64,000 nucleotides of DNA from Isoetes taiwanensis. Lineage: Eukaryota; Streptophyta; Lycopodiopsida; Isoetales; Isoetaceae. The notes under the pieces are model-generated. The model ran no database searches. It had not been told where the DNA came from and saw nothing but the letters and a program-made list of their open reading frames with translations. Of the stretch, positions 1 through 12,600 are shown piece after piece. Made by a program: the position numbers and the translations under genes. The first letter of the stretch is position 1. Every line of letters starts with the position of its first letter. The stretch lies in the NCBI GenBank assembly GCA_021234155.1, contig JAJEKV010000018.1, positions 18,761,423-18,825,422 on the forward strand. Reading direction: 5' to 3'.

Positions 1-269
1 ATCGGTAATACTTCGTTCCGGTTACGTATTGCTCTCTCCTTGCTCCGGTCAGGGGCGGGACCTTGTGGCGGAAGCTTACGACGTACGATAGGGGAGTGTG
101 TATGAGCAGTTCTAAAATCCCGGTGCTTGCCCGAATTTCCCTCCCCAAGGCCACAGGAATGGACGAGGCGACCTCTCCCCTCTCACGGGAGCTGCGATTT
201 AGCTCACGCCAATGGACTCGAGCTTGCGTCGGCGTTGCCCTAGGGACCAGGATTCGCGAGAGGTGGCTT

Positions 270-430
270 CGGCCCCAAAACAAAAACCCTTCTAGAATCC
301 TGGCAAGTCCGCGGGGTTTAAGTTTGGAGGCCCTCTCCTTGTCGATTTGGTGGGACGCACGCAGTGTCTTGACATAGGTAGAGTGTTGGCGCTGAGCGCC
401 GGACCCTAAACTCGGAGTTGCTTGCGAATT
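270..430 (+). repeat. Divergent second copy of the monomer 5' segment, type B unit 1
   Basis: Starts with CGGCCCCAAAACAAAAACCC and continues through CCCTTCTAGAATCC, a GGAGGCCCTCTCCTTGTCG match and a degenerate GGACCCTAAA. This is the segment normally found at monomer offset 150-330, but here it follows monomer offset about 450. It is therefore an internal duplication, more diverged than ordinary copies. It leads directly into the 340 bp AT-rich module. Confidence 0.75.
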
Positions 431-770
431 GATTCATTACAAGTTAATTATGCCATCCATGTCAAATAGCTTTAGGGGTAGTCCAGTTGAACAAGAGGGC
501 ATTCTCTCTATCCATATGCCTTGATCTTTGAAACACAACCATCATCACAAGCTTGGCCCAAATCTAACCCCCCAACCCGCGCACTAGTCTTTTGGCACTA
601 CGTAATCATTTTATCTTCATTCTAGTAGTTATGATGGCACTACGTAATCGACATCTTCATTCTAATAGTTTATAGTCTTATATTCTCAATGCAAATCTTA
701 GACCAAGTATAGCGTCAGTGAGCCAAGGTCAACCCCAAGTACTTGATTCCACAAACTCCATTCCTTTGTA
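431..770 (+). repeat. Type B module, copy 1 (340 bp AT-rich)
   Basis: Begins GATTCATTACAAGTTAATTA and runs to the shared AGCTAACCC junction, where ordinary monomer sequence resumes. It replaces the normal sequence between monomer offset about 330 and the AT-rich end. Contents include TTGAACAAGAGGGCATTCTC and GATCTTTGAAACACAACC. Four copies occur in the window. The origin is unknown: no transposon ends, target duplications or coding potential were seen. Confidence 0.8.
594..677 (+). repeat. Tandem doublet of a 41 bp element inside the type B module, copy 1
   Basis: Two imperfect repeats carrying TACGTAATC, ATCTTCATTCTA and AGTTATGATG lie back to back. The same doublet appears in the other type B modules and is cleanest at 58783-58864. 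Confidence 0.7.
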
Positions 771-3700
771 TAGCTAACCCTTTGGCCAGACCTTCTCGAA
801 AATTTCAAAAGGGTAGAACATTGTCTTTGGGAATGGATTAGGAATCAGTGGCAAAAAATCAAATTTATTTAGATGCGATTGCATTGCATTCTGCGAATTT
901 ATGAATGTCTTGCCCTTTGCAAAGCGCCCCAGAGCTTCTACTTGCACATCGGGGAGGGGGCCAATTTAAACTCTCGCTCAAAGTCGAGTTCCTTGCTCCG
1001 TGTCTGGTGCGGCTTCTCGGCGGTCCCAAGTTCTGCTTGAGGCCAGAGTCTAGGCCCCCCAAAGCATAAACCCTTCTAGAACACAGCAACCCACAGGGTT
1101 CACGTTTGGAGGCCTCTCCTTGTGCTCCGGTCCCGAGGCTGGACCTTGGGTGACTTGGCGTGGAGTGGGGTGTTGAGCGAGCAACGGACCTAAAATCCGG
1201 AAGCTGCTTGCTTACTGTTCCACTCAGGCCACGAGACGGACGAGAGCTGACCTCCCTCTCAGGAATCGCTGATTTGGCTCTTGCCAATGGACTCGGAAAC
1301 GTCGACATTGCCTTTTGGGGACCAAGTTAGAGTGGCCAGAGAGACCACCCGACCTCCAGAAGCTTAAAATAAAGCTCACTTCCATCACACTTCGTAGTCG
1401 GTGGCTGGGATGTGGATCGCGGGGATCTTTATGCGTGGAGGCGTGAGTGTTTCTTTCTTTTGCAAAGCAGGCCTTAACTTGCTCCTAAGGAGTAATTCGC
1501 CATTAGGACGATTTGAGAATTCGATTTACCATTCAAGACCTCCGGTGGCGACAAGACAACCTTGTTTCTGCAAGGCGACCTCGGGCGCCCTTGATTTGAT
1601 AGGGTCTATCTGGACCCGTCACGGAATCTTTTGGGCCTTCGAAGAGGGCCTGAGCAGCGGAGGATCCAGCGGTGGGATAGGGGAGCTAGGGCTTGGGGAG
1701 GCGGTCGTGGCATCACTGACCCCGGGGGCGCTGCGGGGAAGGGCTGCCTCGCGCGGGAACTTTTGGATCGCGCCTCTTGGGTCAGGACTCTCCCCTCTTG
1801 TGAGGATCCTACTAGATCACAGCCTCGTTGACTTGGGGAAAGTGCCGGCTCGGTTGCCAGCGGTACATAAAGGCAGGATTCTAATCTTAGCCCGCGCTGA
1901 CCTAGACCTTCTCCCAGAAATTTCCGGGGTGGGTTGTGTGCTGGAGATGGATTAGGAATCGGTGGCAAAAATCAGAATTAATTTTTTAAAATTTTGTGCA
2001 TTGGTCTGCGGAATTTGTAGATGTCTTGCCAGCACTTAAAGCCCCTGACGTCTACTTGCCACGCCAGCGGGAGGAGGGCGAGCCCAAACGCTGCGCTCAG
2101 TGGAGTTCCCCTTGCTTTCGTAATCTAAATTGCGGCTTCTCGGCAGTCCCAAGTGCAGCATGCCAGAGTCTGCGGCCCCCAAAGCGCCAAACCCTTCTAG
2201 AACACAGCAGCCCACGGGGTTCACGTTTTTAGGCCCTCTCCTTGTCGGTCCGGGCGGGACCTTGCGGCAGAAGTGAAACTTGGCGTGGAGTGGGGGTGTT
2301 GTGGCCGAACCTGGACCCTAGAATCCCGGTACGCGCCGATTTCCTCTCCCCAAGGCCACGGGGGCCGGACGGGCGACCTCCCTCTCGAGTCAGCGATTTG
2401 GCTGCGCCCAATGGACTCGAGCGTCGACATTGTCGCAGGGGACCAGGATTCAGTGGCGAGACCACCCGACCTCCAAGAAGCCAAAGTGGCTCACTTCCCA
2501 TCACACTCATAGTCCATTATTTCTAGATGTGGATCACGGGATCTTGTCGTGGTGAGTGTTTTCTTTCTTTTTTGCAAAAGCGACCGCATGAAAGCGCCCT
2601 ATAGGGTAATTTAAATTTCAGGACGATTTGGCAGGGTCGGTTGCCATTCGGAGCCTCCCGTGCGACATTGAATGCTGGGGTTTCTACCAAAGGTAGGCCA
2701 CCGGGGCGCCCAGTTTGACAAGTTCTCAGGACCCGATCTGGAATCTTTTGGGCCTTCGAAGAGGGGCCCACGGCGAGGAGGATCCAGCGGTGGGATAGAG
2801 GCAGGGCTCAGGAGGGTGGTCGTGTGTCACGCCCCAGGGAAGCTGTATTTGCCGGGGAAAAGTTACCTGGGTTTTTGGATCCGCCTCTTGAGGTCAGGAC
2901 TCTCCCCCTCTTGTGAGGGATCCCTGCCAAGGTCCTGGCTAGGTTTTGACTTGGGGAAGGGTGCGGCTGGGGTTGCTTGCTTGAGAACGCCCCAAGCCAG
3001 ATTCTAATGCTAACCCTTTGACCTAGATGCTATAGAAATTTGAAAATTGGGCTATGTCTTTGGAGATGGATTAGGAATCTAGGCTGGCAAAAAATCAAGA
3101 ATTTATTTTAGTACAATGCATTAATTGCAGATTATGAATGTCTTGCCACTGCAAGCGCCCCCGACTTCTACTTGCCACGTAGGAGGATAGGGCCCAAACT
3201 CTGCTCCGAGGTGGTTCCCACTTGCTCATTATTCGGCTGCAGCTTCTAGGCGAGGTCCCAAGTGCAACCAGACCAAGTCTAAGCCCCCAAAACATAAACC
3301 AACTGCAAGAGCTGGCAGCCCACGGGGTTTCGTTTTAGGCCTGCCTCTGGATTAGGACTGGTGACTTGGCGTGGGAGTAGAGTGTTGGCAGCGGAGTATA
3401 CGGACCCTAAGTCCACAGGAAGGTACAGCACGCCCAGAATTTCCTCACCCCGAAGGCCGCGGGGCCGGGGCCGGGCTGACCTCCCCTCTCCGGGAATGTG
3501 ATTTGGCTCACATGGCGTGAACCGAAGCTACGACATTGCCACGGGGACCAAGTTAAAGTGGCGAAGGCCACTGGCCTCCGAAGCCGAAGTAGCTCACTTC
3601 CACCATCACTCGCAGTCAATTGGCTGGAAGTGGCGGATCACGAGATCTTGTGGTGAGTGTTTCTTTCTTTTGCAAAAAACGACCTTGTAACTTGCTCCTA

Positions 3701-6700
3701 AGGGTAATTTAGCCATTAGGACGATTTGGCGGTCGATTACCATTAGGGCCTCCGGTGCGGCGACAAGACAACTTCTTGGTTTCTACAAAGGTAGGCCCTG
3801 GGGCGCCAGCGGTTTGACAAGTTCTCGGACGATGCAGGGAATCTTTTTGGGCCTTCAGAAGGGGCTGAATGGAGAGTCCACTTGATTGGGATAGAATGGG
3901 CTCAGGAGGGTGGTCATTGGCGTCTGACCCAGGAGGTATTTTGCCCTGAGGGAAAGGGGTTGCCTCGGGGAACTTTTTGGATCCGCCTCTTGGGAGTGGG
4001 ACTCTCCCCTCTTGTAGAGGATCCTGCAAGATCTGGCCTCGTTTGACTTGGGGAAGGGGTGCCAGCTCGGTTGCCACGCAGCGGGCTGCCGGAACCCGTT
4101 CTATCTTAACCGCTGACCCCTGGGCTTCCTCAGAATTTGAAAGTGGGCTGTGTCTTTGGAGATGGATTAGGAATCTAGGCAGCAAAAATCAGAATTTATT
4201 TAGGTACAATGCATTAATTGATTTATGAATGTCTTGCCCTTTACCAAAGCGCCCCAGGCTTCTACTTGCCACATGGAGGACAGGCCCAAACTTAGCTCGC
4301 GTCGGTTCCTTGCTCCGTATTCTCAGAACAGGCTTCTAGGCGGTCCAAGTGCAGCGGGCCAGAAGTCGGCCCCCAAAGCATAAGCCTTCTAGAACTGTGG
4401 CAGCCACGGGGTTTTCGTTTTGAAGCCCACCTATCGGTCCGGAGCGGGACTTGCCCGTGACAGCGTGGAGTGGGGGGTGGTGGCCTTGAACACGGACCCT
4501 AAAATCCCAGGAAAATTTTGCTTGCCCGAATTTCCCTCCTCCCCGAGGCCACAGGGGCCGGGCCGAACCCAACCTCCCTCTGAATCCTTACGATTTGGCT
4601 CTGCCAAATGGACTGGAAACGTCGACATTGCCTGAGGGACCAAGTTCCGTGGCGAGAAGACCACCCGACCTCAAGAAGCGCCAAAGTAGCTCGCTTCCAT
4701 CACACTCTAGTCATTGGCTCACAGATGTGGATCCTGGGGATAGTAATAGTGGGCGTGAGGTGTTTCTTTCTTCTTTTACCAAAACCGACCTTGTAACTTG
4801 CTCCCTAGGGTAATTTAAACATTCAGGGAATTTAGCGAGAAGTGTCGATTGCCGATGGGAGCCTCCCGGTGCGGGCGACAGGCCGCTGGTTTTCTGCAAG
4901 TACGACCCTGCAGGGCAGCAGTTTGGCCAGTTTCTCGGGGCCAGTCTGGAATCTTTTGGGCCTTCAGAGGGGCCAGCGACCCGGAGGATCAGCGGTGGGA
5001 TAGAGGCGGGGCTTTCCGGGGAGGGTGGTCATTGAGCCCGGAGGCGCTGCGGAAGGTTGCATAAGGGCTTTTTGGATCGCGCCTCATGCTGGTCAGGACT
5101 CTCCCTCTTGGCGAGGATCCACCGCAAAAGTCCACGGCCTCGTTTGACTTAGGGAAGGGTGCGGCTTCGGTTGCCTACAGCGGGCTGCCCGGCCCGGATT
5201 CTAATCTTAACCCTTTGGCCTAAACCTTCTCCGTTTGAAAGGTGGAGAACGTGTCTTTGGAGATGGATTAGATCGTGGCAAAATCGAAATTTATTTTACG
5301 TACAATGCATTAATTGAGATTTATGAATGTCTTGCCAGCACATAAGCCCCCGACTTCTACTTGCCACATCGGAGGAGGACGAGCCCAAACTACGCTCGTC
5401 GAGTTCCCTTGCTCCGTAATCTACATTGCGGCTTCTCGGCCCAGTCCCAAATTCACAGCAGGACCAAGTCACCAGGCCCCCAAAGCATAAACCCTTCTGG
5501 GAGCGACAGCCCGGTTTTACGTTTTACGGCCTCTCTGTCGGTCCAGGCGGGACGCTTCTTGAAGTGACTTAATAGATGGAGTGGGGGTGTTGGCCTTGGG
5601 CGGACCCTAAAATCCCAGGAGGCGCTTGCCCCATTTCCCTCTCCCAAGGCCACAGGGGCCCAGAGATAGGCGACCTCCCTCCTGGGGCCGTTTGGCTTAC
5701 TTGCCGTGGACTCAGAGCGTGACATTGCCACGGAGACCAAGTTAGTGGCGAAGACCCACCCGACCTCCAAAAATGCATTAGCTCACTTCCATCACACTCA
5801 TAGTCGATTGGCCTAGGATGTGGATGGGGGATCTTGTCGTGGAGGCGTGGAGTGTTTCTTTCTTTTTGGAAAACCGACCTTGTAACTTGCTCCCTAGGAG
5901 TAATTTCGCCATTCGGGGCCGAGATTTGGTACAGGGTGGTTTGCGTCAGACCTCCGGTGCGACGACAAGACAATCACGGTTTTACCAAAGGGCGTCTCAG
6001 GGTACCTGCGTTTGGTAAGTTCTCACGGTTGCGATCTGGAATCTTTTGGGCGCTTCAGAGAATACGACAGGAATCCAGCGATTAGGATGGGGAACGAGAC
6101 TCGGGAGGAGTGGTCGTGCGTCTGTCCCAGGGGGCTTATTTGCCGAGGAAGAGAGGCACGCCTCGAGAACTTTTGGATCCATACTCTTGGGGTCTCCCCT
6201 CTTATGAGGATCCTGCAAGGTCAACCTCATTTGGCTTGGGAAGGTGCCCGGCTCGGTTGCCACACCAGCGGGCTGCCCCGGCGGATTCTATCTTAACCCT
6301 TTGACCTAGACCTTCTCAGAAAATTTTAGAAAGGTGGGGGCACGTGTCTTTGGGGTAGTTAAGGTCTAAATTTGACAAAAAGTGAATTTATTTTAGATAC
6401 TGATGCATTAATTGTTTATGAGATGTCATACCCAGCGCAAAGCACGCGACTTCTACTTGCCACAGCCGGAAGAGGACAGGCCCAAACTACGCTCCGTCGG
6501 TTCCCTTGCTCATTATTCACCAAACAAACTTCTAGGCCAGGTCCCAAGTGCAACGAGACAAGTCGGCCCCCAGCATAAACCCTTCTAGAACTGGCAGCCC
6601 GCGAGGGTTTACTGCGTTTTGGAGCACTCTCCTTGTAGGGGTCGGAGGACCTTGTGACTTGACATGGAGTGAGGGGTGTTGGCCTTGAGGCTTACCGGAC

Positions 6701-9105
6701 CTAAAATCCCGGTTGCTTGCGGTACCTCTCCCAGGCCACGAGGACGGACGGGCGACCTCCCTCTCACGGAATCGCTGATTTGGCTCTGCCAATGGACTTC
6801 GGAAACGTCGGCGTTGCCCTAGGGTTAAGTTAAGGTGGCGGGAAGACCACCCCGACCTCGAAAGGCGCCAAAGTAGCTCACGCCCAATCACACTTCGTAG
6901 TGATTAGCTGCAGGTGCGCGGTCAGGATCTATGCGTGGAGGCGTGGGGCAATTTCTTTTTGCAGGCAAGGCCGCGCCGTTTGCTCCCTGGGTAATTTGCA
7001 AATTCCGGGCCCGATTTGGCGGGAATGCGATTTGCATTAGGAAACACTCCCGGTGCCAGAGCCAGCAGAACGCCACGGTTTCTACAAAGGGCTACGACCT
7101 CAGGGGCGCTTTGCGCCGGACAGATTCTCCGGACCCGATCACGGAATCTTTTGGGCCCTTCCCAGAGAGAATTTACGAGCGGAAGATCAACTGGTCCGGA
7201 TAGAGGGGAGGCAGACTCCGGGAGGGTGGTCATTAAGCGTCGCGGCCCCGAGGGCGCTGCCAGGAAGAAGGGTTGCCTCGAGGCGTTTTTGGATCCGCCT
7301 CATGGGGTCAGGACTCTCCCCTCTTGTGAGGATCCACTGCGGAGTCTGGCCTCGTTTGACCAGGGGAAGGGTGCCGGCTCGGTTGCCCGCAGCGGGGCTA
7401 CGGCCCAGGTTCTATCTTAACCCTTTGACCTAGACCTTCTCGAAAATTTGAAAGTGGGCTGTGTGCTGGAGATGGATTAGGAATCAGGCAGCAAAAAATC
7501 AGAATTTATTTTAGTACAATGCATTAATTACTTGAGTTATGAATGTCTTGCCTTTGCAAAGCGCCTGACTTCTACTTGCCACACATCGGGAGGAGGACAG
7601 GCCCAAACTAAAAACTCCGTCAGTTCCCCTTGCTCCGTAATCTAGGCTGCGGCTTCTCGGCGAGGTCCCAAGTGCAACATGCAGAGTCTCGGCCCCCAAA
7701 GCGCCAAACCCTTCTAGAACACGGCAGCCCACAGGACTGCGTTTTGGGAGGCACTCTCGCCTGTCGGTCGGGTGGGACCTTGCTTGGCGTGACTTGTCGA
7801 TGGAGTGGGGGTGGTGGCGCTTGAGAGCACGGACCTAAAATCCCCAGGAAGGCTGCCACTGAATTTCCTCTCCCGAGGCCACAGGGGCCGGGCCAGGCGA
7901 CCTCCCCTCTCAGGGCCGTTTAGCTCTTGCCAATGGATTTCGAAACGTCGACATTGCCACCGGGGACCAGTTAGGATTATTAGCAGGAAGGCCCACCAGG
8001 CCTGAAGCGCCCGGTAAGCTCACTTCCATCACACTTTCGTAGTAGGGTGGCTGCGGATGTGAATGCGGGTGTCGCAGCCGTGGAGGCGTGAGTCATTTCT
8101 TTCTTTTGCGGCGACGCGCAACTTGCTCCTAGGGTAATTTAAGCATTCCGGGGCCGATTTGGCAGGGTCGATTTGCCGATAGAACCTCCCGGTGCGACGA
8201 CAAAGACAACGCGGTTTCTACAAGGCCGACTTCGGGGCCCTGCCCGGTTTGACAAGTTCTCTGGACCGATCTAGAATCTTTTGGGCAACTTCGAAGGGGC
8301 CTGAGCGGAGGATCCAAGCGGTCGGATAGGGGAGCAGGTGCTCGGAGGTGGTCATTAAGCGTCTGCGGCCCCAGGGGGCGCTGCCAAGAAGGGCTGCCTC
8401 GGGAACTTTGGATCAACCTCTTGGGTGGGACTCTCCCCTCTTATTTGGGATCCTGCAAGGTCTGGCCTCACGTTTGACTGACTTGGGGAAGGGTACATTT
8501 CGGTTGCCACAGCGGGCTGTCAGAACTACGTTCTATTAACCCTTTGGCCTAGACCTTCTCCGAAAATTCCGAAGAATTGGGCTGTGTGCTGGAGATGGAT
8601 TAAAGTCCAGCTGGCAAAAATCAGATTTATTTTAGGTACAATGCATTAATTGCGAATTTATGAATGTCTTGCCCTTTGCAAAAGCATGCAGAGCTTCTAC
8701 TTGCGCATGGAGGGCGGGCCCCAAACTCCGCTCGTCAGTTGCCGCTCGTAATCACCGATGCGGCTTCGGCGGGTCCCAAGTGCACCTTGAGACCAGATCT
8801 ACGGCCCCCAAAGCGCCAAACCCTTCTAGAACACGGCAGCCCACGGGTTTCACGTTTTGGAAGCACTCTCCCTGTCCGGATTGAGTGAGGACCTTGTAGC
8901 CGTGACTTGTCGTGGAGTGGGGTGTTGGCCTTGAGCAGGACCCCTAAAATCCCCAAGGCTGCCCTTGCAGATTTCCTCTCCCCAAGGCCACGAAGGATGG
9001 GCCAGGCTGGAAGCCTCCCTCACAGGAGCTAGCGATTTGGCTTTGCCAATGGTCGAAGCGTAGCGTTGCCCTAGGGACCAAGGATTACGTGGCGAGCAAA
9101 CTTCA

Positions 9106-9281
9106 CGGCCCCCAAAGCAAAAACCCTTCTAGAATCGGCAAGTCCGCGGTTTACGTTTGAGGCCCTCTCGCGCGCCTAACCGATTTGTCCGGGACCTTGC
9201 AGGTGTCTTGACATGGAGTGGGGGTGTTGGCGCTAGCCCGAGGCTGGGACCCTAAGCTCAGGAAGTTGCTTGCCCCGAATT
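9106..9281 (+). repeat. Divergent second copy of the monomer 5' segment, type B unit 2
   Basis: Matches 8802-8975 of the same monomer: both start CGGCCCCCAAAGC, contain CCCTTCTAGAA, GGAGTGGGGGTGTTGG and a GACCCTAA box, and end near GCTTGCC. The second copy has GTGTCTTGACATGGAG where the first has a GTGACTTG-type string. This variant is shared with the other type B units, so the duplication is older than their spread. Confidence 0.8.
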
Positions 9282-9620
9282 GATTCATTACAAGTTAATT
9301 ATGCCATCCATGTCAAATGGCTTTAGGGAAGGCGGTCCAGTTGAACAAAGGGCATTCTCTCTATCCATATGCCTTGATCTTTGAAACACAACCATCATAA
9401 AGCAACCAAATCTAACCCCCTCCCCAGCCAGCACTAGTCTTTTGGCACTACTGTAATCATTTATCTTCATTCTAGTAGTTATGATGCTTTTTTACGTAAT
9501 CATTTATCTTCATTCTAATAGTTATGGTACTTATATTCTCAAATGCAATCTTAGACCAAGTATAGCGTCGATGAGCCAAGGTCAACCCCGAGTACTTGAT
9601 CCCACAAACTCCTACGACCT
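9282..9620 (+). repeat. Type B module, copy 2
   Basis: A clean example: GATTCATTACAAGTTAATTA at the start, TATGCCTTGATCTTTGAAAC in the middle, and a junction to ordinary monomer at AGCTAACCC. The unit that carries it is still about 1.08 kb long (8660 to 9738), so the module replaces rather than adds length. The 41 bp doublet is present around 9449-9530. No gene was recognised. Confidence 0.85.
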
Positions 9621-12600
9621 TAGCTAACCCTTTATTGGACCTTCTCGAAAGGGGTGGGGTACGTGTCTTTGATGGATTAGGAATCAGGTGGCAAAAATCG
9701 AATTTATTTTAGGTACAATGCATTAATTCTTGAATTTATGAATGTCTTGCCGCAAAGCCCCCGACTTCTACTTGCCACGCCGGAGGGAGGGGCCGGGCCC
9801 AAACTCAGCTCGAGTCAATTTCCTTGCTCGTGTCGATGCGGCTTCGGCCAGTCCCAAATTACCTTGAGGCCAAGTCTACGGCCCCCAAAGCATAAACCCT
9901 TCTAGAACACACAGCAGCCGGGGTTTCGTTTTGGAAGTCTCTCATGTGGTCCCGAGTGGGACCTTGCTTGTAGTGACCCGAGTAGGTGGGGGTGTTGAGG
10001 CAGTACGGACCCTAAAATCCCGGAGGTTGCTTGCCTGTTCCTCTCCCCAAGGCCACAGGAGGGGCCGGAGTGACCTCCCCTCTCCGGATTCGCGATTTGG
10101 CCTGCGCCAATGGACTCGGAAGCGTCGACATTGCCCTGGGGACCAGGATTCTAGTGGCGAGAAGACCACGGAGCCTCCAAAATGCAAAGTAGCTCACTTC
10201 CATCACACTTTCGTAGTCGATTGGCCTAGGATGTGGATCACGGGATCTCTTGTCGTGGAGGGTGTGAGTGTTTCTTTCTTTTGCAAAACCGACCTTTAAC
10301 TTGCTCCTAGGGTAATTTAAGCCATTAGGGCCGATTTGGCGAGGATCGATTTGCCATTAGAGACCTCCCGGTGCGACGGTGACAAGACAACTGCGGTTTC
10401 TACAAAGCGGAAGCCTGGTAGCGGTTTGACAAGTTCTCTGGACGATCTGGGTGCTTTTTGGGCCTTCGAGAGGGGGCCTGAGCGGAGGATCAGCGGTGGG
10501 ATAGGGAGCAGGGCCCGGGAGGCGGTCATTAGCATACAGCCCAGGGGGCTGGCTGCGGGGAAGGGCTGCCTCGGGAACTTTTGGATCCGCCTCTTGCCAG
10601 GGGTCAGGACTCTCCCCTCTTGTGAGGATCACCTGGAGTCTGGCCTCTCGTTTGGCTTGGGAAGAGGGTGCGGCTTCGGTTATACCTGGGCTGCCCACGG
10701 CGGGTCCCTAATCTTAACCCTTTGACCTAGACCTTCTCAGAAATTCCGAAAATTGGAAACATGTGCTGCAGAGATGGATTAGGAATCCAGGTAGCAAAAA
10801 TCAGAATTTATTTTAGGTACAATGCATTAATTGCGAATTTATGAATGTTGCCATTGCAAAGCCCCAGAGCGTCTACTTGCCACGCCGGAGGAGGACCAGG
10901 AGAAGCCCAAACTCGCTCGTCGGTTCACTTGCTTTCAAGTAATCTACATTGCGGCTTCTACCGACCCAGGTCCCAAGTGCAACGCATGTGTCAGAGTCGG
11001 CCCCAAAGCGCCAAACCCTTCTAGAACTTTGGCAGCCCCTGCAGGGTTTACGTTTTGGAGGCCCTCTCGCTAATCGGTCCGGAGGGACCTTGCTGGCGGA
11101 AGTGACCTGTGGCGTGGAGTGGGGGTGTTGGCGGAGCCACGGACCTAAAATCCCGGTTTGCTTGCCCGAATTTCCTCTCCCCAAGGCCCTGGGGGCCCGG
11201 ACGAGGCGACCTCCCCTCAGATCGCTGATTTGGCTCGCCAATGGACACCGAGCGTCATTTGCCACAGGGGACCAGGATTCAGAGTAGCGGAAGACCACTT
11301 TCGACGCAGAAGCGCCAAAGTAGCTCACTTCCATCACACTTTCGAGTCGATTGGCCTAGGATGTGGATCGCGGGGATCTTTTGTCGTCAGGCGTGAGTGT
11401 TCTTTCTTTGGAGAAGAAACCGACCTTGTAACTTGCTCCTAGGGTGGTAATTTAGCCATTAGGACTGATTTAGGCGGTCGGTTGCCATTAGGGCCTCGGT
11501 GCGGTACGATAAGACAATGCGGTTTCTACAAAGTAGACCTGGCGGGATGCCACTGCCCGGTTTGACAAGTTCTCGGACCCGATCGATCTTTTGGGCCTTC
11601 GAGGGGCCTGAGCAGACGATTGGATAGGGGCAGGGCTCGGGAGGTGGTCATTAAGCGTCTCTTTGACCCCCGGGGGTATTTGCCGGGGAAGGGTTGCCCC
11701 TCGGGAACTTTTGGTCCGCTCTTGGGGTCAGGACTCTCTCCCCACCTCTTGTGAGGATCCACCGCAGGTCCCGGCCTCGTTTGACTTGGGGAAGGGTGCG
11801 GTTCGGTTGCCACAGCGGGCACGCCACAGAAGCCGTTCTATCTTAACCCTTTGACCCTAGACCTTCAGAAATTTCGAAAATTGGGGAACATTGTCTTTGC
11901 GGAGATGATTAGGAATCGGTGGCAAAAATCAATTTATTTTAGTACAATGCATTAATTCTTGAATTTATGAATGTCTTGCCAACTGCCAAAGCGCCCCAGA
12001 GCTTCTACTTGCCACATCGGGGAGGAGGGCGAGGGCCCAAACTACCCCGCTCCGGTGATTCCCTTGCTTTCCGTGTTATTCACCATTGCGGCTTCTAGGC
12101 GAGTCAGTGCCATGAACCAAGTCTCGGCTAAAGCGCCAAGCCCCTTCTAGAACACGGCAACCCACCGGGGTTTCACGTTTTGGAGGCCACTCTCCTTATG
12201 GTCGGTGGGGAAATCCCGGTTGCTTGCCCAATTTCCTCTCCCCAGGCCACGAAAGGGGCCGGACGGGCAACCCCTCCCTCTCGAGGTCAGCGATTTAGCT
12301 CTACGCCAATGGACTCGGAAACGTCGACATTTGCCACAGGGACCAAGTTAAAGTGGCGGAAGACCACAGGCCCTCCAGAAGCCAAAGTAGCTCACTTCCA
12401 TCACACTCATAGTCGATTGGCCTACAAGATGTGGATGCGGATAACGGCGTGGGCGTGAAGTGTTTCTTTCTTTGCAAAAGCGACCTTGTAACTTGCTCCC
12501 TAAGGTAATTTTAAGCCATTAGGATGATGATGATTTGACGGGGTCGATTTACCCCATTAGAACCTCCAGGTGCGAGCGACAAGATTATGCGGTTTCACCA

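Noticed and set aside
9282-9620. Type B module as a solo LTR or miniature transposon
   Set aside because: No TG...CA ends, no terminal inverted repeats and no flanking target duplication are visible, and the right joint merges smoothly into monomer sequence.
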